A stretch of DNA of 35,204 bases from Calothrix anomala FACHB-343 (GCF_014696435.1 NZ_JACJQG010000088.1:1-35204), one strand, 5' to 3'. Shown: positions 26,183-34,421, numbered from the stretch's first letter. Notes: generated by a model not told the origin, from the letters alone. Numbers and translations: made by a program.

Positions 26183-26572
26183 GTTGTCAGTTCTAAGAGT
26201 TAGAAGACTACTGCGCTTCAGTGAATTTATGTAAGAAAATATTAGGAATTACGCACAAAACCTCTCTAACTCTAATTTCTCTGTGAACTCTGTCTTGAAA
26301 AGTTCAGATCGGCGGAAACCGCCGCTCCGACTTTTCGCTGTGTTCTCTGCGGTTCATTTCTTCATGATCTTTACGTAAGTCCTGAATCTATGATTTGTAT
26401 GACGCATTGGTGCGTTGCGCTGCGCGACAACACACCCTACATATACTGAAATCTTCTTTAATTTTGAATTTTGAATTTTGAATTTTGAATTGTTAATATT
26501 CTTAAGTCGTTCGCTATTAACAGAAAAATTCTGCATAACAAATAAGCTAAAAATAGCGCTACAGAATGTTTT
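26183..26572. other. Gene-free region with repeats
   Basis: It contains a perfect CGGCGG-AAA-CCGCCG hairpin (26310-26324), the GGTGCGTTGCGCTGCGCGAC repeat (26409-26442) shared with 6966-6999, and a TTTTGAA heptamer tract (26459-26491). No gene is seen. Confidence 0.7.
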
Positions 26573-26839
26573 ATGACTTCAACACATTCTCAAAAAGTCC
26601 TAAAAATGATTGAGGATAAATTACTGGAAGCTTATGCAAGATACTACGGGGACTTGAATGTTGGAGATATGTCTCCGGAAGAATTCGTTAACACCTACGG
26701 ACGCATTGAAGATAGGGTTAATGGTAATTTAAACTTAGGCGCGATCGCACCTGATGAATCAACCTCTACTTTCTCGACAAACTCAGCTAAAGCGGATCGC
26801 AATTCAGAATCATCCAAAGATTCCCAAAATGTCGCCTGA
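26573..26839 (+). CDS. Possible small protein converging on the recombinase
   Basis: The frame of 88 residues opens with MTSTHSQKVLKMIEDKLLEA, followed by GDMSPEEFVNTYGRIEDRVN, which looks like genuine soluble protein sequence. Its last 145 bases overlap the 3' end of the recombinase gene on the other strand. There is no strong ribosome site. The overlap region is low in complexity (Ser, Asn, Asp), so only the first half is persuasive. Function unknown; an excision accessory role is speculation based on position. Confidence 0.4.
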   Translation: MTSTHSQKVLKMIEDKLLEAYARYYGDLNVGDMSPEEFVNTYGRIEDRVNGNLNLGAIAPDESTSTFSTNSAKADRNSESSKDSQNVA

Positions 26840-28101
26840 GATGCGATCGCAATTTTCCGTTTAGCATTCTCAAAAGCATCCTTATCAACTATTCTTGTGG
26901 GCGTTGATAGGGTGCTAATTGTTACCTCAATTTTGGCGATCGCTTCAATAATATCTGGGTTAGAACTGCGTAACCCCCGCAAAACAGATAATTCGTTGGT
27001 TAAGTTTTCAATTTCTTTGGTGTTGATTATCTCCATTGTGGTTGACTGGCTTTGTAAATAGCCAATTAAATTGGGTGCATTGTCACATAAAGCCGCGATC
27101 GTCTGGGCGATGATTTCCCGCAATCGCGGACATTTGGCATTATCGCAATGATACTTACCAGGTTTGTTGTAGTTAACACAGCGTATATACTCGACTTTCG
27201 TTTTGTGGCGGGAAAAGTTGCGATACATACTTCCGCCACAATGAACGCATTTAATTAAACCTGCGAGTGGATATTCACCACGGGTAGATGTGGCGGAACT
27301 GCGATACTTTTTATTTGCTAATAATTTATTTTGAATTGCGGCTACGGTATCTGCGGTAATTAAAGCTGGGTGGGTGTTGAAGTTAATAATAGGTTCCCGA
27401 TTTACACCTGGCTTTTTTTTGACAAAATAAGCCGTATGTCCTTGTAATGCGGGATTTTTCACCCAATCTCGCAACCCAGCGACGCTAAACACTACCTCAT
27501 ATTCCTGGTAAATATAATTGCAGACATCCTTAAGCGATCGCATCGACAAAGTTAAATCAATAATTATCTTAGCTAGCTCAAAGTAAGTTTTACCTGATTT
27601 CTCGTGAATCTGATAATTCGGCGTTAATCGCTGATTTTCGTCTTTACTATAGCCAAAGGGCGGTACGCAATACTTTAATTGCTGGCGAAAATAATTATTA
27701 CCATGTTTAATCCTCTGAGATAACAGCCGCGATTCAAATTCCGCCAAACCAGACATTTGATTAATACTAAACCAGCCAAAGGGCGAATTTGGGTCAACTG
27801 GTGCATCCAATATCCGCAGATTGACGTTATGCTTAACGAAAATATCAATCGCTTTGTGAATCGCAATTACACTGCGCCCTAAACGATCCACACGAGTGAT
27901 AATAATTTCATCAACTTGATTGTGCTGCGCCAACTTCAGCAACTCGTTATACTGTTTTCTCCCATCATTGCGTCCCGATTCTATATCTATTAAAACTTCC
28001 GTTGCACCCGCCGCTTTTAATCTCGCTATTTGCTGATTTAAGGCGTCAAACTCCTCAGCTTGTTCTTGCGTACTCACGCGGGCGTAACCGTAAACTCTCA
28101 T
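26695..28101 (-). CDS. Large serine recombinase of the nifE element (XisF-like)
   Basis: The 468-residue enzyme has an N-terminal resolvase domain with catalytic Ser10 (MRVYGYARVSTQEQ) and the arginine motif ITRVDRLGRS (Arg70, Arg73), a recombinase domain around residues 160-250, a zinc ribbon (LIKCVHCGGSMYRNF and a later CDNAKC) near 290-340, and a C-terminal coiled coil. This is the layout of XisF, which excises the fdxN element in Anabaena heterocysts. It starts 64 bp from the GGTTC core, so it very probably catalyses excision of this element. Its last residues overlap the small + strand frame at 26573-26839. Confidence 0.93.
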   Translation of the reverse strand: MRVYGYARVSTQEQAEEFDALNQQIARLKAAGATEVLIDIESGRNDGRKQYNELLKLAQHNQVDEIIITRVDRLGRSVIAIHKAIDIFVKHNVNLRILDAPVDPNSPFGWFSINQMSGLAEFESRLLSQRIKHGNNYFRQQLKYCVPPFGYSKDENQRLTPNYQIHEKSGKTYFELAKIIIDLTLSMRSLKDVCNYIYQEYEVVFSVAGLRDWVKNPALQGHTAYFVKKKPGVNREPIINFNTHPALITADTVAAIQNKLLANKKYRSSATSTRGEYPLAGLIKCVHCGGSMYRNFSRHKTKVEYIRCVNYNKPGKYHCDNAKCPRLREIIAQTIAALCDNAPNLIGYLQSQSTTMEIINTKEIENLTNELSVLRGLRSSNPDIIEAIAKIEVTISTLSTPTRIVDKDAFENAKRKIAIASQATFWESLDDSELRSALAEFVEKVEVDSSGAIAPKFKLPLTLSSMRP

Positions 28102-28156
28102 GGGAATTTATCTAAATCAGTCTCCAAATCATATCACAAAGGTGTTGTTGTAAGTG

Positions 28157-28723
28157 CTATGGTTCTGCTGTACCTACTACATATTCCAACAAAGCTTCGC
28201 CACCAAAGCGGTTACCCAGGTTTTTACTGCCAATAAATCCGGGCGCAATCACCGGAATCACAGGAGTTCCTAATTTTTCCGCCGCAGTTTTGCACACAGC
28301 ATCCATATCATCGCCAATTAAAGCTGTGACGCAGGTAGCGTAAACAAAGATAGCTGCTGGATTATAACGTTTATGTATTTCCGCGATCGCTTTATAGAGT
28401 TTCTTCTCGCCACCAAAAATGACATCATTTTCAGTTAAGTCAGTGGTAAACCCCGTTTTGTAAAGCATGGGGCCTGAAGAGAGACTACCACGACTACCCC
28501 AGGAATTACCAGCGCAAGCGATCGGCCCGTGGACTAAATGAGCAGCATCCGTAATGGGTACCAGAGCAATCATCGCCCCATCAAACGCGCAACCGCCTTG
28601 AGCTGCTCCCGGTTGTGCTTGTTGGGTACAAGATTTATTTTTCTTTTCGCTCTGTTTGTGCTGATTATGTTCGCATCCTGACTCACTAAGCAGCTCGTTG
28701 ATTTTACCTTGGGTGATTTTCAT
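28157..28723 (-). CDS. nifE: nifE, 5' part (NifE N-terminal 187 residues)
   Basis: The real ATG lies at 28723. The N-terminal half contains the ligand-type cysteines of NifE: Cys45 (GGCAFDGA), Cys70 ([15 protein letters not shown]) and Cys131 ([12 protein letters not shown]). The unexcised frame ends GTAEP and then TAG (28157-28159), one codon past the junction. Native coding stops at the GGTTC core 28161-28165. A Cys/His-containing stretch ([19 protein letters not shown]) precedes the conserved part. In vegetative cells only a 188-residue fragment can be made from this gene. Confidence 0.96.
   Translation of the reverse strand: MKITQGKINELLSESGCEHNQHKQSEKKNKSCTQQAQPGAAQGGCAFDGAMIALVPITDAAHLVHGPIACAGNSWGSRGSLSSGPMLYKTGFTTDLTENDVIFGGEKKLYKAIAEIHKRYNPAAIFVYATCVTALIGDDMDAVCKTAAEKLGTPVIPVIAPGFIGSKNLGNRFGGEALLEYVVGTAEP
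28161..28165. other. Recombination core GGTTC, right end of the nifE element
   Basis: This is the partner of the 13163-13167 core. On the recombinase-sense strand it reads GAACC, 64 bases upstream of the recombinase ATG. Confidence 0.88.
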
Positions 28724-28960
28724 CTCTCTTCTCTTGCTGGATGGCAGGTTTATACCAATTCAAAATTCAAAATTCAAAATTCAAAATTTAGAAAATGAAG
28801 ATATTGCTGAATTTAGTAGAATTGGTGTGAATTGTTCTCTGAGTGTTGTCCGTTGTCATTCGTCGTTGTACTTTGAATAATTAATGACTAATGACTAATG
28901 ACCAATGACTAATGACTAATGACTAAATGGTAATAGGTAATGGGTATTGATTAATGTCTC
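28724..28960. repeat. Two STRR tracts in the nifE upstream gap
   Basis: 28756-28789 is an AATTCAA heptamer tract. About 28878-28926 is a TGACTAA/TGACCAA heptamer tract. They occupy much of the space between the Mo-nitro_C gene and nifE. Confidence 0.85.
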
Positions 28961-28964
28961 AGGT

Positions 28965-29297
28965 CTAACAAATGTATTGCGTTACATCCTCGCCACATTC
29001 ATCGCTCAGAAAAGATAAAGCCCGCAAACGCAAACTAATTACCTCGTCATACAAAGGATTAAATTTGCACAGTGCTGGAATATGATAAGTATGCCCAAAT
29101 AAATTAATGTCGCGCTCAAACGGGCAACAGCAAGGAATGACGCGACAAATTAAATGAGCAAAATTAGCATTCTTTACTTTAATACCATCTACCAGACGAC
29201 GCAAAGGCTTAAGAATATCAAAAGAACCAGAGCCTTTATAGTTAGGTGGATGGTAATTTGGATGAGGATGAGGGTGATTGTGAGTTATACTTGCCAT
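28965..29297 (-). CDS. Stand-alone Mo-dependent nitrogenase C-terminal domain protein (Mo-nitro_C)
   Basis: I choose ATG 29297, 7 bases after GAGGT, over the TTG two codons upstream. The roughly 110-residue protein has a His/Pro-rich start (SITHNHPHPHPNYHPPNYKG) and then the family signature: LICRVIPCCCPFERDINLFG, HIPALCKFNPLYDEVISLRL and a DECGEDVTQYIC end. The domain was named from nitrogenase-associated sequences, and small proteins of this kind lie between nifK and nifE in Anabaena. Many cysteines and histidines suggest metal binding. Function not established. Confidence 0.9.
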   Translation of the reverse strand: MASITHNHPHPHPNYHPPNYKGSGSFDILKPLRRLVDGIKVKNANFAHLICRVIPCCCPFERDINLFGHTYHIPALCKFNPLYDEVISLRLRALSFLSDECGEDVTQYIC

Positions 29298-29319
29298 AAT
29301 CAATACCTCAGTTACAGGA

Positions 29320-29362
29320 AAAAGTAAAAAGTAAAAGATATTTCTTGTTACTTTTTACTTTT
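29320..29362. terminator. 15-bp perfect hairpin downstream of nifK
   Basis: AAAAGTAAAAAGTAA (29320-29334) pairs with TTACTTTTTACTTTT (29348-29362). It begins 28 bases after the nifK stop on the nif strand, which suggests attenuation or processing between nifK and the downstream nif genes; it also belongs to the heptamer repeat style. Confidence 0.55.
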
Positions 29363-29389
29363 AAAATATGCCGCGAGTGACTGTAATTT

Positions 29390-29650
29390 CTAACGAACTA
29401 AGTCGTAGGAAATATCGGTCTTAGAAGGAATGTTAGTACGTTGATCGATGTCCTCGAAGATTGTATTAACAACCCAGTTGAGGAGGTTAATTACACCTTG
29501 GTAACCGATGGTGCTGTAGCGGTGCAAGTGGTGACGATCCATGATAGGATAGCCGATTCTCACTAAGGGTACCTTGCAATCGCGCCATAGGTACTTACCG
29601 TAGGAGTTACCGATTAACAAATCAACTGGTTCGGTGAACAACAGAGAACT
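29390..29650 (-). CDS. nifK: nifK, 3' end (NifK C-terminal about 87 residues)
   Basis: SLLFTEPVDLLIGNSYGKYL, RDCKVPLVRIGYPIMDRHHL and HRYSTIGYQGVINLLNWVVN, ending KTDISYDLVR, are the C-terminus of the MoFe protein beta subunit. In recalled NifK sequences SLLFTEPVD is preceded by KDLWHFR; here it is preceded by unrelated residues (ILPDSQRIS), and the recombinase gene begins at once on the other strand. Coding identity therefore ends near 29645-29650, the proposed insertion junction. The other 5/6 of nifK lies outside the window. The product can only be complete after excision of the interrupting DNA. Confidence 0.93.
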   Translation of the reverse strand, partial: SSLLFTEPVDLLIGNSYGKYLWRDCKVPLVRIGYPIMDRHHLHRYSTIGYQGVINLLNWVVNTIFEDIDQRTNIPSKTDISYDLVR

Positions 29651-29701
29651 AATGCGCTGACTATCAGGTAAAATTAAACTAACGCTGCAATGGTTGAATA
29701 T

Positions 29702-31252
29702 ATGAACGTTTGGGGTTATGCGCGGGTTTCCACAGATGAACAAGCAGAAGATAAAGGCGCGTTAATTAAGCAGATGCGACGGTTGCGGGATGCTGGCGCA
29801 ACGCAGATATATTATGACGTAGAAAGCCGAACGAGCGATCGCCGCAAAGGACTGTTACAGTTAATTGAAGATATTAATGCATCTGCACCTGGGAAAGTAG
29901 CCAAGCTGTTATTTATTCGCATCGACCGGTTAACATCTTCATCAATGACATTTTATCGGTTGATGGATGCGTTAAAAAAGAAAGGTATACAACCATCCGC
30001 CTTAGATGAACCTTTTGATTTATCAAGTATTGGTGGTGAGTTAACAATTGATGTCAGACTAGCAGCATCAAAGTATGAGGTTAAAATGCTGGCGATGCGA
30101 GTCAAAAAAGAACGCGACACCCGCAAAGAAAATAAAAAACCTCACTGGAATGCTCCATTGGGGTATATTGTGGAGGATGATAAATATAAACGCGATGAAC
30201 GTCCTTGCGTTTGCTTGCTTGCAGGTAAGCGAGAATTGACGCGATCGCAATTAATGCGATTTGTCTTTGATACCTTTTTTACAGTCGGTACAGTCTCCCA
30301 AACCGTAAAAGTTCTTCACGATACTTTCGGCATTCAAGCCAACGCAGTCCCCAAAGCCACAGATAGCAGAATAAATATCCTCACAGAAAATGAGGAAATT
30401 GTACTAGAAAATATCAACAAATCCCGTAGCGGCGCATTAAATTTGCGTTATCCCCACACCGGCTTGAAATGGTCTGTTTCTGGGTTACGCTCGATACTGG
30501 TTAACCCTATCTATGCAGGGGGAACGCTGTACAATATTATGGTTCGCCCCAAAGGACACCGCAAACCCTTCGATGAATGGGAAGTCACCTGGGGAACCCA
30601 CGAAGACGAAGCGATTATTACCCGCGAAGAACACGAACGCATCAAAGCCACAATCCGAGAGAATCGCAATAATCGCTGGGCTACCGAACAAAAACATATT
30701 AACCCATTCGCCAACTTAGTCAAATGCGCTCATTGTGGCGCAGCTTATAGCCGCCAGTGCAAAAAATTAGTAAAACGCCAAGGTTTTATTCGTCATCATT
30801 ATCAATGCAGTTTTTACCGTACAAATGCTTGTCAAAATGGACGTATGATAGCTTCCGATGAATTAGAAAAGCAAGTAATTCATCATCTAGTTCGCGAAGC
30901 AGAAAAATTAGCAGGATTAGTAGAACAAAAAATTGATAATACTGAAGAATCAGCAGAAATTAAAACACTTCGTACTTCTTTAAACACCTTAGACGCATTA
31001 CCATCAAATCCCGCCATTGAAAAAGCCAAAGAAGATATGAGAATGCAAATAGCCACAGCTTTAGCGATGACAAATAACACATCGACACAATATTTAATTG
31101 CTAAAGAACGAATTATTTCTGCCTTCTCTAATGAGAGATATTGGCAACAATTAGAACCAGAAGATAAACAAACTTTACTTAAAGGATGTATCAAAAAAAT
31201 CGTGGTAGATGGCAACCTAGTAACAGGAGTTGAACTACTATATTTACACTAA
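29702..31252 (+). CDS. Large serine recombinase next to nifK
   Basis: I choose ATG 29702 (MNVWGYARVSTDEQ) over 29690 because catalytic Ser10 then sits at the same place as in the nifE recombinase. The protein has 516 residues: resolvase domain with IRIDRLTSSSM, recombinase domain (about 150-300), zinc ribbon (LVKCAHCGAAYSRQC and CSFYRTNACQNG) and a C-terminal coiled coil. It is clearly related to, but diverged from, the 26695-28101 enzyme. It reads away from the nifK fragment and should catalyse removal of the nifK insertion. Its stop overlaps the stop of a 49-residue - strand frame. Confidence 0.92.
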   Translation: MNVWGYARVSTDEQAEDKGALIKQMRRLRDAGATQIYYDVESRTSDRRKGLLQLIEDINASAPGKVAKLLFIRIDRLTSSSMTFYRLMDALKKKGIQPSALDEPFDLSSIGGELTIDVRLAASKYEVKMLAMRVKKERDTRKENKKPHWNAPLGYIVEDDKYKRDERPCVCLLAGKRELTRSQLMRFVFDTFFTVGTVSQTVKVLHDTFGIQANAVPKATDSRINILTENEEIVLENINKSRSGALNLRYPHTGLKWSVSGLRSILVNPIYAGGTLYNIMVRPKGHRKPFDEWEVTWGTHEDEAIITREEHERIKATIRENRNNRWATEQKHINPFANLVKCAHCGAAYSRQCKKLVKRQGFIRHHYQCSFYRTNACQNGRMIASDELEKQVIHHLVREAEKLAGLVEQKIDNTEESAEIKTLRTSLNTLDALPSNPAIEKAKEDMRMQIATALAMTNNTSTQYLIAKERIISAFSNERYWQQLEPEDKQTLLKGCIKKIVVDGNLVTGVELLYLH

Positions 31253-31398
31253 GCAACTTTTTTCGATTTACGCTGCTTAGTAACTTTTTTCTCTGACTTT
31301 ACCTGATGCACCTGAGCGTTTTGACGTTCTAGTTCCCGTTGCTCAAATTCAATCACAGTGCGGGCAACCAATTCAGCAAGTGTTTCATATCGTGTCAT
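31249..31398 (-). CDS. Small 49-residue basic protein, convergent with recombinase
   Basis: The frame starts at ATG 31398 and reads MTRYETLAELVARTVIEFEQ, then RELERQNAQVHQVKSEKKVT and a lysine-rich end (KQRKSKKVA). It stops at 31249-31251, overlapping the recombinase stop by a few bases. An amphipathic helix followed by a basic tail looks like a small DNA-binding or partner protein. No obvious ribosome site. It is shorter than usual gene-calling limits. Role unknown; excision directionality factors are often small and basic, so that is a hypothesis only. Confidence 0.55.
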   Translation of the reverse strand: MTRYETLAELVARTVIEFEQRELERQNAQVHQVKSEKKVTKQRKSKKVA

Positions 31399-31848
31399 TT
31401 ATAGCGGCTCCATCATTACCTTAAACATAGCGAAGAAATCAAAAAAATCTGTTAGCTGTAAGCTTTTTTTATGTATTAAAATTTGCCAGATTAATTAATG
31501 ATAAAAACCGCTATGAATGCAGAGGTATTTATGCTGATTACAGAGAGCGATCGCTAAAAAATTGACGCCAAAATTATCATGTATTAAAGCAATCAAATAT
31601 ATAGGCAATATCCACACACATTCTAAGTAAAAAATATATTAATCCCAATAATGTGTAGGGGCATGGCAATGCCATGCCCTCTAGAATATATAAGTAACTC
31701 GGTGGAAATAAACCAAACTATGTTAAAAAAGGTAAATAGACTTGAAATCCTTACCAATGACCAAGGACAAATGACAGCCTCAGCCAGTTGTCTTTAATTT
31801 TGCCGACCTATTTAGATGTATCGCCAATATTATTTAAATTGGTATCAC
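31399..31848. other. Gene-free region with a dispersed palindrome
   Basis: This AT-rich 450-base stretch contains the GTAGGGGCATGGCA repeat at 31655-31690 (near copy at 25225-25260). I see no gene in it. Confidence 0.65.
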
Positions 31849-32433
31849 TTAAGCCGAACTTCCACTTTCGCCAGTCATCACCGCAGCTGTAATTAAATGT
31901 GCTAACCGTAAAGCTTCGGGAACTTTCCCGCAGTCAGTTAAGCGTTCCAATACCTGAGCTATCACAGCAGGTTCTTCACCGCTAACTTGAAAGAAAAACG
32001 GTGCATAATCGTAAATCGTCCCGGCTTGCTGTAATATTTGATATCGCTTTTGAAACTCCGGTAAATTCTTCATAGCTGCTTCCACCGCAGCTAAATCAGG
32101 TTGACGACGCATCACAGTTACACAGGGTAATTGTAAGCGCAGAGATAATTCTGGAAGATTGACGACATTAAACCCACCAAAGGCAATGCCATCTAACAAT
32201 ACTAGATGTAATTGCGGTAAAAACTTTTTGCCGATTAACAAATTGCAGATAACATCTGTAGCATCAAAACCATCTTGGTGAATTTTACCCCAAACCATAC
32301 CTTCAAATCGCGTTCCCGCACACACTACCCCAGCCAGAGATACATATTCATCAACACCCTTGACAAAAGGTGCATCATCAAAGCCGATAACGCGAATAGT
32401 CCGATTGAGTTTGACTAAAGATTCAAGTTTCAT
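31849..32433 (-). CDS. DUF99 family protein
   Basis: The 194-residue protein matches DUF99: RVIGFDDAPF near the N-terminus, GVVCAGTRFEGMVWGKIHQD, DVICNLLIGKKFLPQLHLVL and LLDGIAFGGFNVV. The fold is related to endonuclease V, but activity is not established for the family. Known mostly from archaea and cyanobacteria. It lies within the DNA interrupting nifK, which is odd for a gene with no evident mobile role. It is preceded by its own AT-rich upstream region; no clear operon partner. Confidence 0.88.
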   Translation of the reverse strand: MKLESLVKLNRTIRVIGFDDAPFVKGVDEYVSLAGVVCAGTRFEGMVWGKIHQDGFDATDVICNLLIGKKFLPQLHLVLLDGIAFGGFNVVNLPELSLRLQLPCVTVMRRQPDLAAVEAAMKNLPEFQKRYQILQQAGTIYDYAPFFFQVSGEEPAVIAQVLERLTDCGKVPEALRLAHLITAAVMTGESGSSA

Positions 32434-32635
32434 GAAGCTGTTATTTGCGGACTGAACTCCTGACTACAAACCTTTAATTAGTTGCAATAGCATAGCCTAG
32501 ATATACCTAAATATAACCTTTGACTGTAGAATTTATCACCTTAGATAGATGAAAACATTAGTTAAGATATAGTGTTTTTTTTGACAAAAAATGGTAATCT
32601 ACAAACTCATTTTGAGTCAAAACTGAGGTAAGTAC

Positions 32636-33076
32636 ATGGAAGCTCTCGCACTTCCTATATTTCTGATTTTGATGGCGTTGACTATTCATCTTCCCCAAAG
32701 AGGCCCAGCTAAAATCAGCAGGACGAGAGGTGGAAGCGTAGTTATTAATGTCACATTCAATCAAAACAAGACATTTCCCATGATTTTGGATACAGGCGCG
32801 GATATGACAATCATTACGCAAAAAATGGCTAGTGCCTTAAAGGTAGAACAAATGGGTGCAATTCCTTTTAGGGTGGCTAATAACCAAGTAGTGCTTTGGC
32901 CTGTAGGGATGGTAAAGTCGGTAGAAGTTGGTGGTGCGTTAGTAGATAATGTTAATGTAGCGATCGCACCTGAAAGGTCAATGGGTCTTTTAGGACAAAG
33001 CTTTTTAGCAAAATGTGATTACACCATCGAAGGCGATGTTTTAAAATGCACTCGCAAATGGACACCAGAAGGTTGA
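32636..33076 (+). CDS. Retropepsin-like aspartic protease, membrane-anchored
   Basis: The 146-residue protein begins with a hydrophobic anchor (ALALPIFLILMALTIHLP), followed by a single retropepsin domain: GSVVINVTFNQ, the catalytic MILDTGADMTIIT with Asp52, and GLLGQSFLAKCDYTIEGD at the end. This matches the bacterial clan AA aspartic proteases that act as homodimers. Its substrate is unknown. AGGTAAGT lies shortly before the ATG. Confidence 0.9.
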   Translation: MEALALPIFLILMALTIHLPQRGPAKISRTRGGSVVINVTFNQNKTFPMILDTGADMTIITQKMASALKVEQMGAIPFRVANNQVVLWPVGMVKSVEVGGALVDNVNVAIAPERSMGLLGQSFLAKCDYTIEGDVLKCTRKWTPEG

Positions 33077-33396
33077 TATTTTCGCAATTAAAAAACTGAG
33101 ATGTAGCCAAAATTTGGTGGATTACATCTGTTATCTGATTTTAGTTAATTAGCATAAGACGTACTCTTCTGTGTCAATTTCATTAATTTCGTCGTTATGC
33201 GAAATATAAAATTAGCAACATATTATGCACAAACAACAAGTCTAGAAATTTAATTTACGAGTAATACTATTTCGATATGAAGATGCATATTATTAGCCTG
33301 CGGAGGCAGGCTTTGTTTATTTAGCCCCAGGCTACTGGTTACTGCGGGCGTTAATGTGCAACCTCATATAAAATTGGTATAATCCAATTTTTATTA
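33077..33396. repeat. Gene-free region with GCCTGCGGAGGCAGGC hairpin
   Basis: The hairpin AGCCTGCGGAGGCAGGCT near 33296-33313 belongs to the same dispersed family as AGCCTGCGAAGGCAGGCT near 35052-35069. No gene seen. Confidence 0.65.
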
Positions 33397-34098
33397 TTAG
33401 TTCTCTTCTAATTCTGCACTCGGCTTATATTTTTTGACGATCACCATCAGACAGATACAACTCACTGCTAAAGCGAATGGGTTTAATGCTCCACTGTCTA
33501 AGATAATGTAAATTCCTAATCCTACCAAAACGAAGGGAACAAGATTATTACCGTAACGGTTGAGAATAGTGCCAATATTGCTTTGGCTAATTAATTTGTA
33601 GCTAGCATAACACCAAACTCCTACCAGCAAAAAGAAAATACTGATAATTATTACTAGTCTAATGAGATTACTGTTAGCGAATAATGGCATATAAATACTA
33701 ACATTATCGCTACCATTGGCAATAGTAATTGCCGCTACACTATAAGTCTGTGGAGAAAGAAAGCTGAGGAATGAATAATTTTTATCTAACTGCAATGCTT
33801 CATTTTCTGCATCTGCATCATCGCTTTCTTGATTGAGCCAATTACTTAAACCAATTGCTATTGGTACTAATCCCAGTAATCCAATCCAGTGCTGAGGTAC
33901 GATTAAACCACCAAGGAAACCAGCCAAGCTAGCAATTACTAAAACAGCAAATCCGAGAAATTGACCAATAATAATATGTCGATAACGAAAATTTTGATTG
34001 ATTTGTGAGAACCAAAGGGACAAAATCACTAAGTCATCAAGATTAGTGGCAGTAAAAGCTGTTATTCCTGTAGGAATGGCTGTAATTAATTCTTCCAT
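33397..34098 (-). CDS. CadD-type cadmium resistance/cation transporter family protein
   Basis: This 233-residue membrane protein has about six helices: ITAFTATNLDDLVILSLWFS at the start (the conserved ATNLDDL motif), a second half-motif ITIANGSDNVSIYMPLFA, and helices around residues 40-80, 140-165 and 185-220. The twofold NxxD pattern is that of the CadD/LysE-superfamily. The family exports cadmium in Gram-positive bacteria; in cyanobacteria the substrate is untested. Also on the DNA interrupting nifK. Confidence 0.85.
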   Translation of the reverse strand: MEELITAIPTGITAFTATNLDDLVILSLWFSQINQNFRYRHIIIGQFLGFAVLVIASLAGFLGGLIVPQHWIGLLGLVPIAIGLSNWLNQESDDADAENEALQLDKNYSFLSFLSPQTYSVAAITIANGSDNVSIYMPLFANSNLIRLVIIISIFFLLVGVWCYASYKLISQSNIGTILNRYGNNLVPFVLVGLGIYIILDSGALNPFALAVSCICLMVIVKKYKPSAELEEN

Positions 34099-34421
34099 TG
34101 CACGGTTGGGGATATTGGATAATTTATTGCTATTCGTTAATCAATATTGTTAGCTGAATGAGCAAAAAAGGCGCATAATTTAGGGGTGATTTAGCTTGGA
34201 CTTTTTTTGTGCGATCGCTCTTCTTACTTAAGTTTCAACTTACCCGGATTTGAAAATAAATGCAAACATTTATTTTTGTTGAATTTATAAATAAAAATGA
34301 TTGATTGCATATTTCATAACTAAATACTAATTTATGAATGTCTAGAATCTGAGGTTGGGCTGCTTAAAGGTTAAAATCTGCAATATAGAATCCAAAATTT
34401 GTATAATTGGAGTTAAAAGTG
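34099..34421. other. Divergent intergenic region
   Basis: A 323-base AT-rich spacer lies between the CadD-type gene (-) and the dioxygenase-like gene (+), with one HIP1 site near 34212. Promoters are expected but I cannot place them. No gene seen. Confidence 0.5.

Larger units (their letters stand above)
13163..28160. mobile_element. nifE excision element, 14,998 bp
   Basis: DNA between the GGTTC repeats interrupts nifE after codon 187 (Glu). The element carries a serine recombinase beginning 64 bp inside its right end and transcribed away from that end. Cargo: two TPR-CHAT genes, a CRISPR array, a truncated Rpn/DUF4351 gene, a small secreted protein, two unknown + strand genes and a membrane protein. 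This layout is that of the heterocyst excision elements known in nifD, fdxN and hupL, and similar elements in nifE have been reported from genome surveys. Excision itself is inferred from the restored frame. Confidence 0.9.

Noticed and set aside
30068-31215. Several - strand frames overlapping the nifK recombinase
   Set aside because: They are antisense shadows of a well-supported recombinase gene, without start signals or recognisable families.
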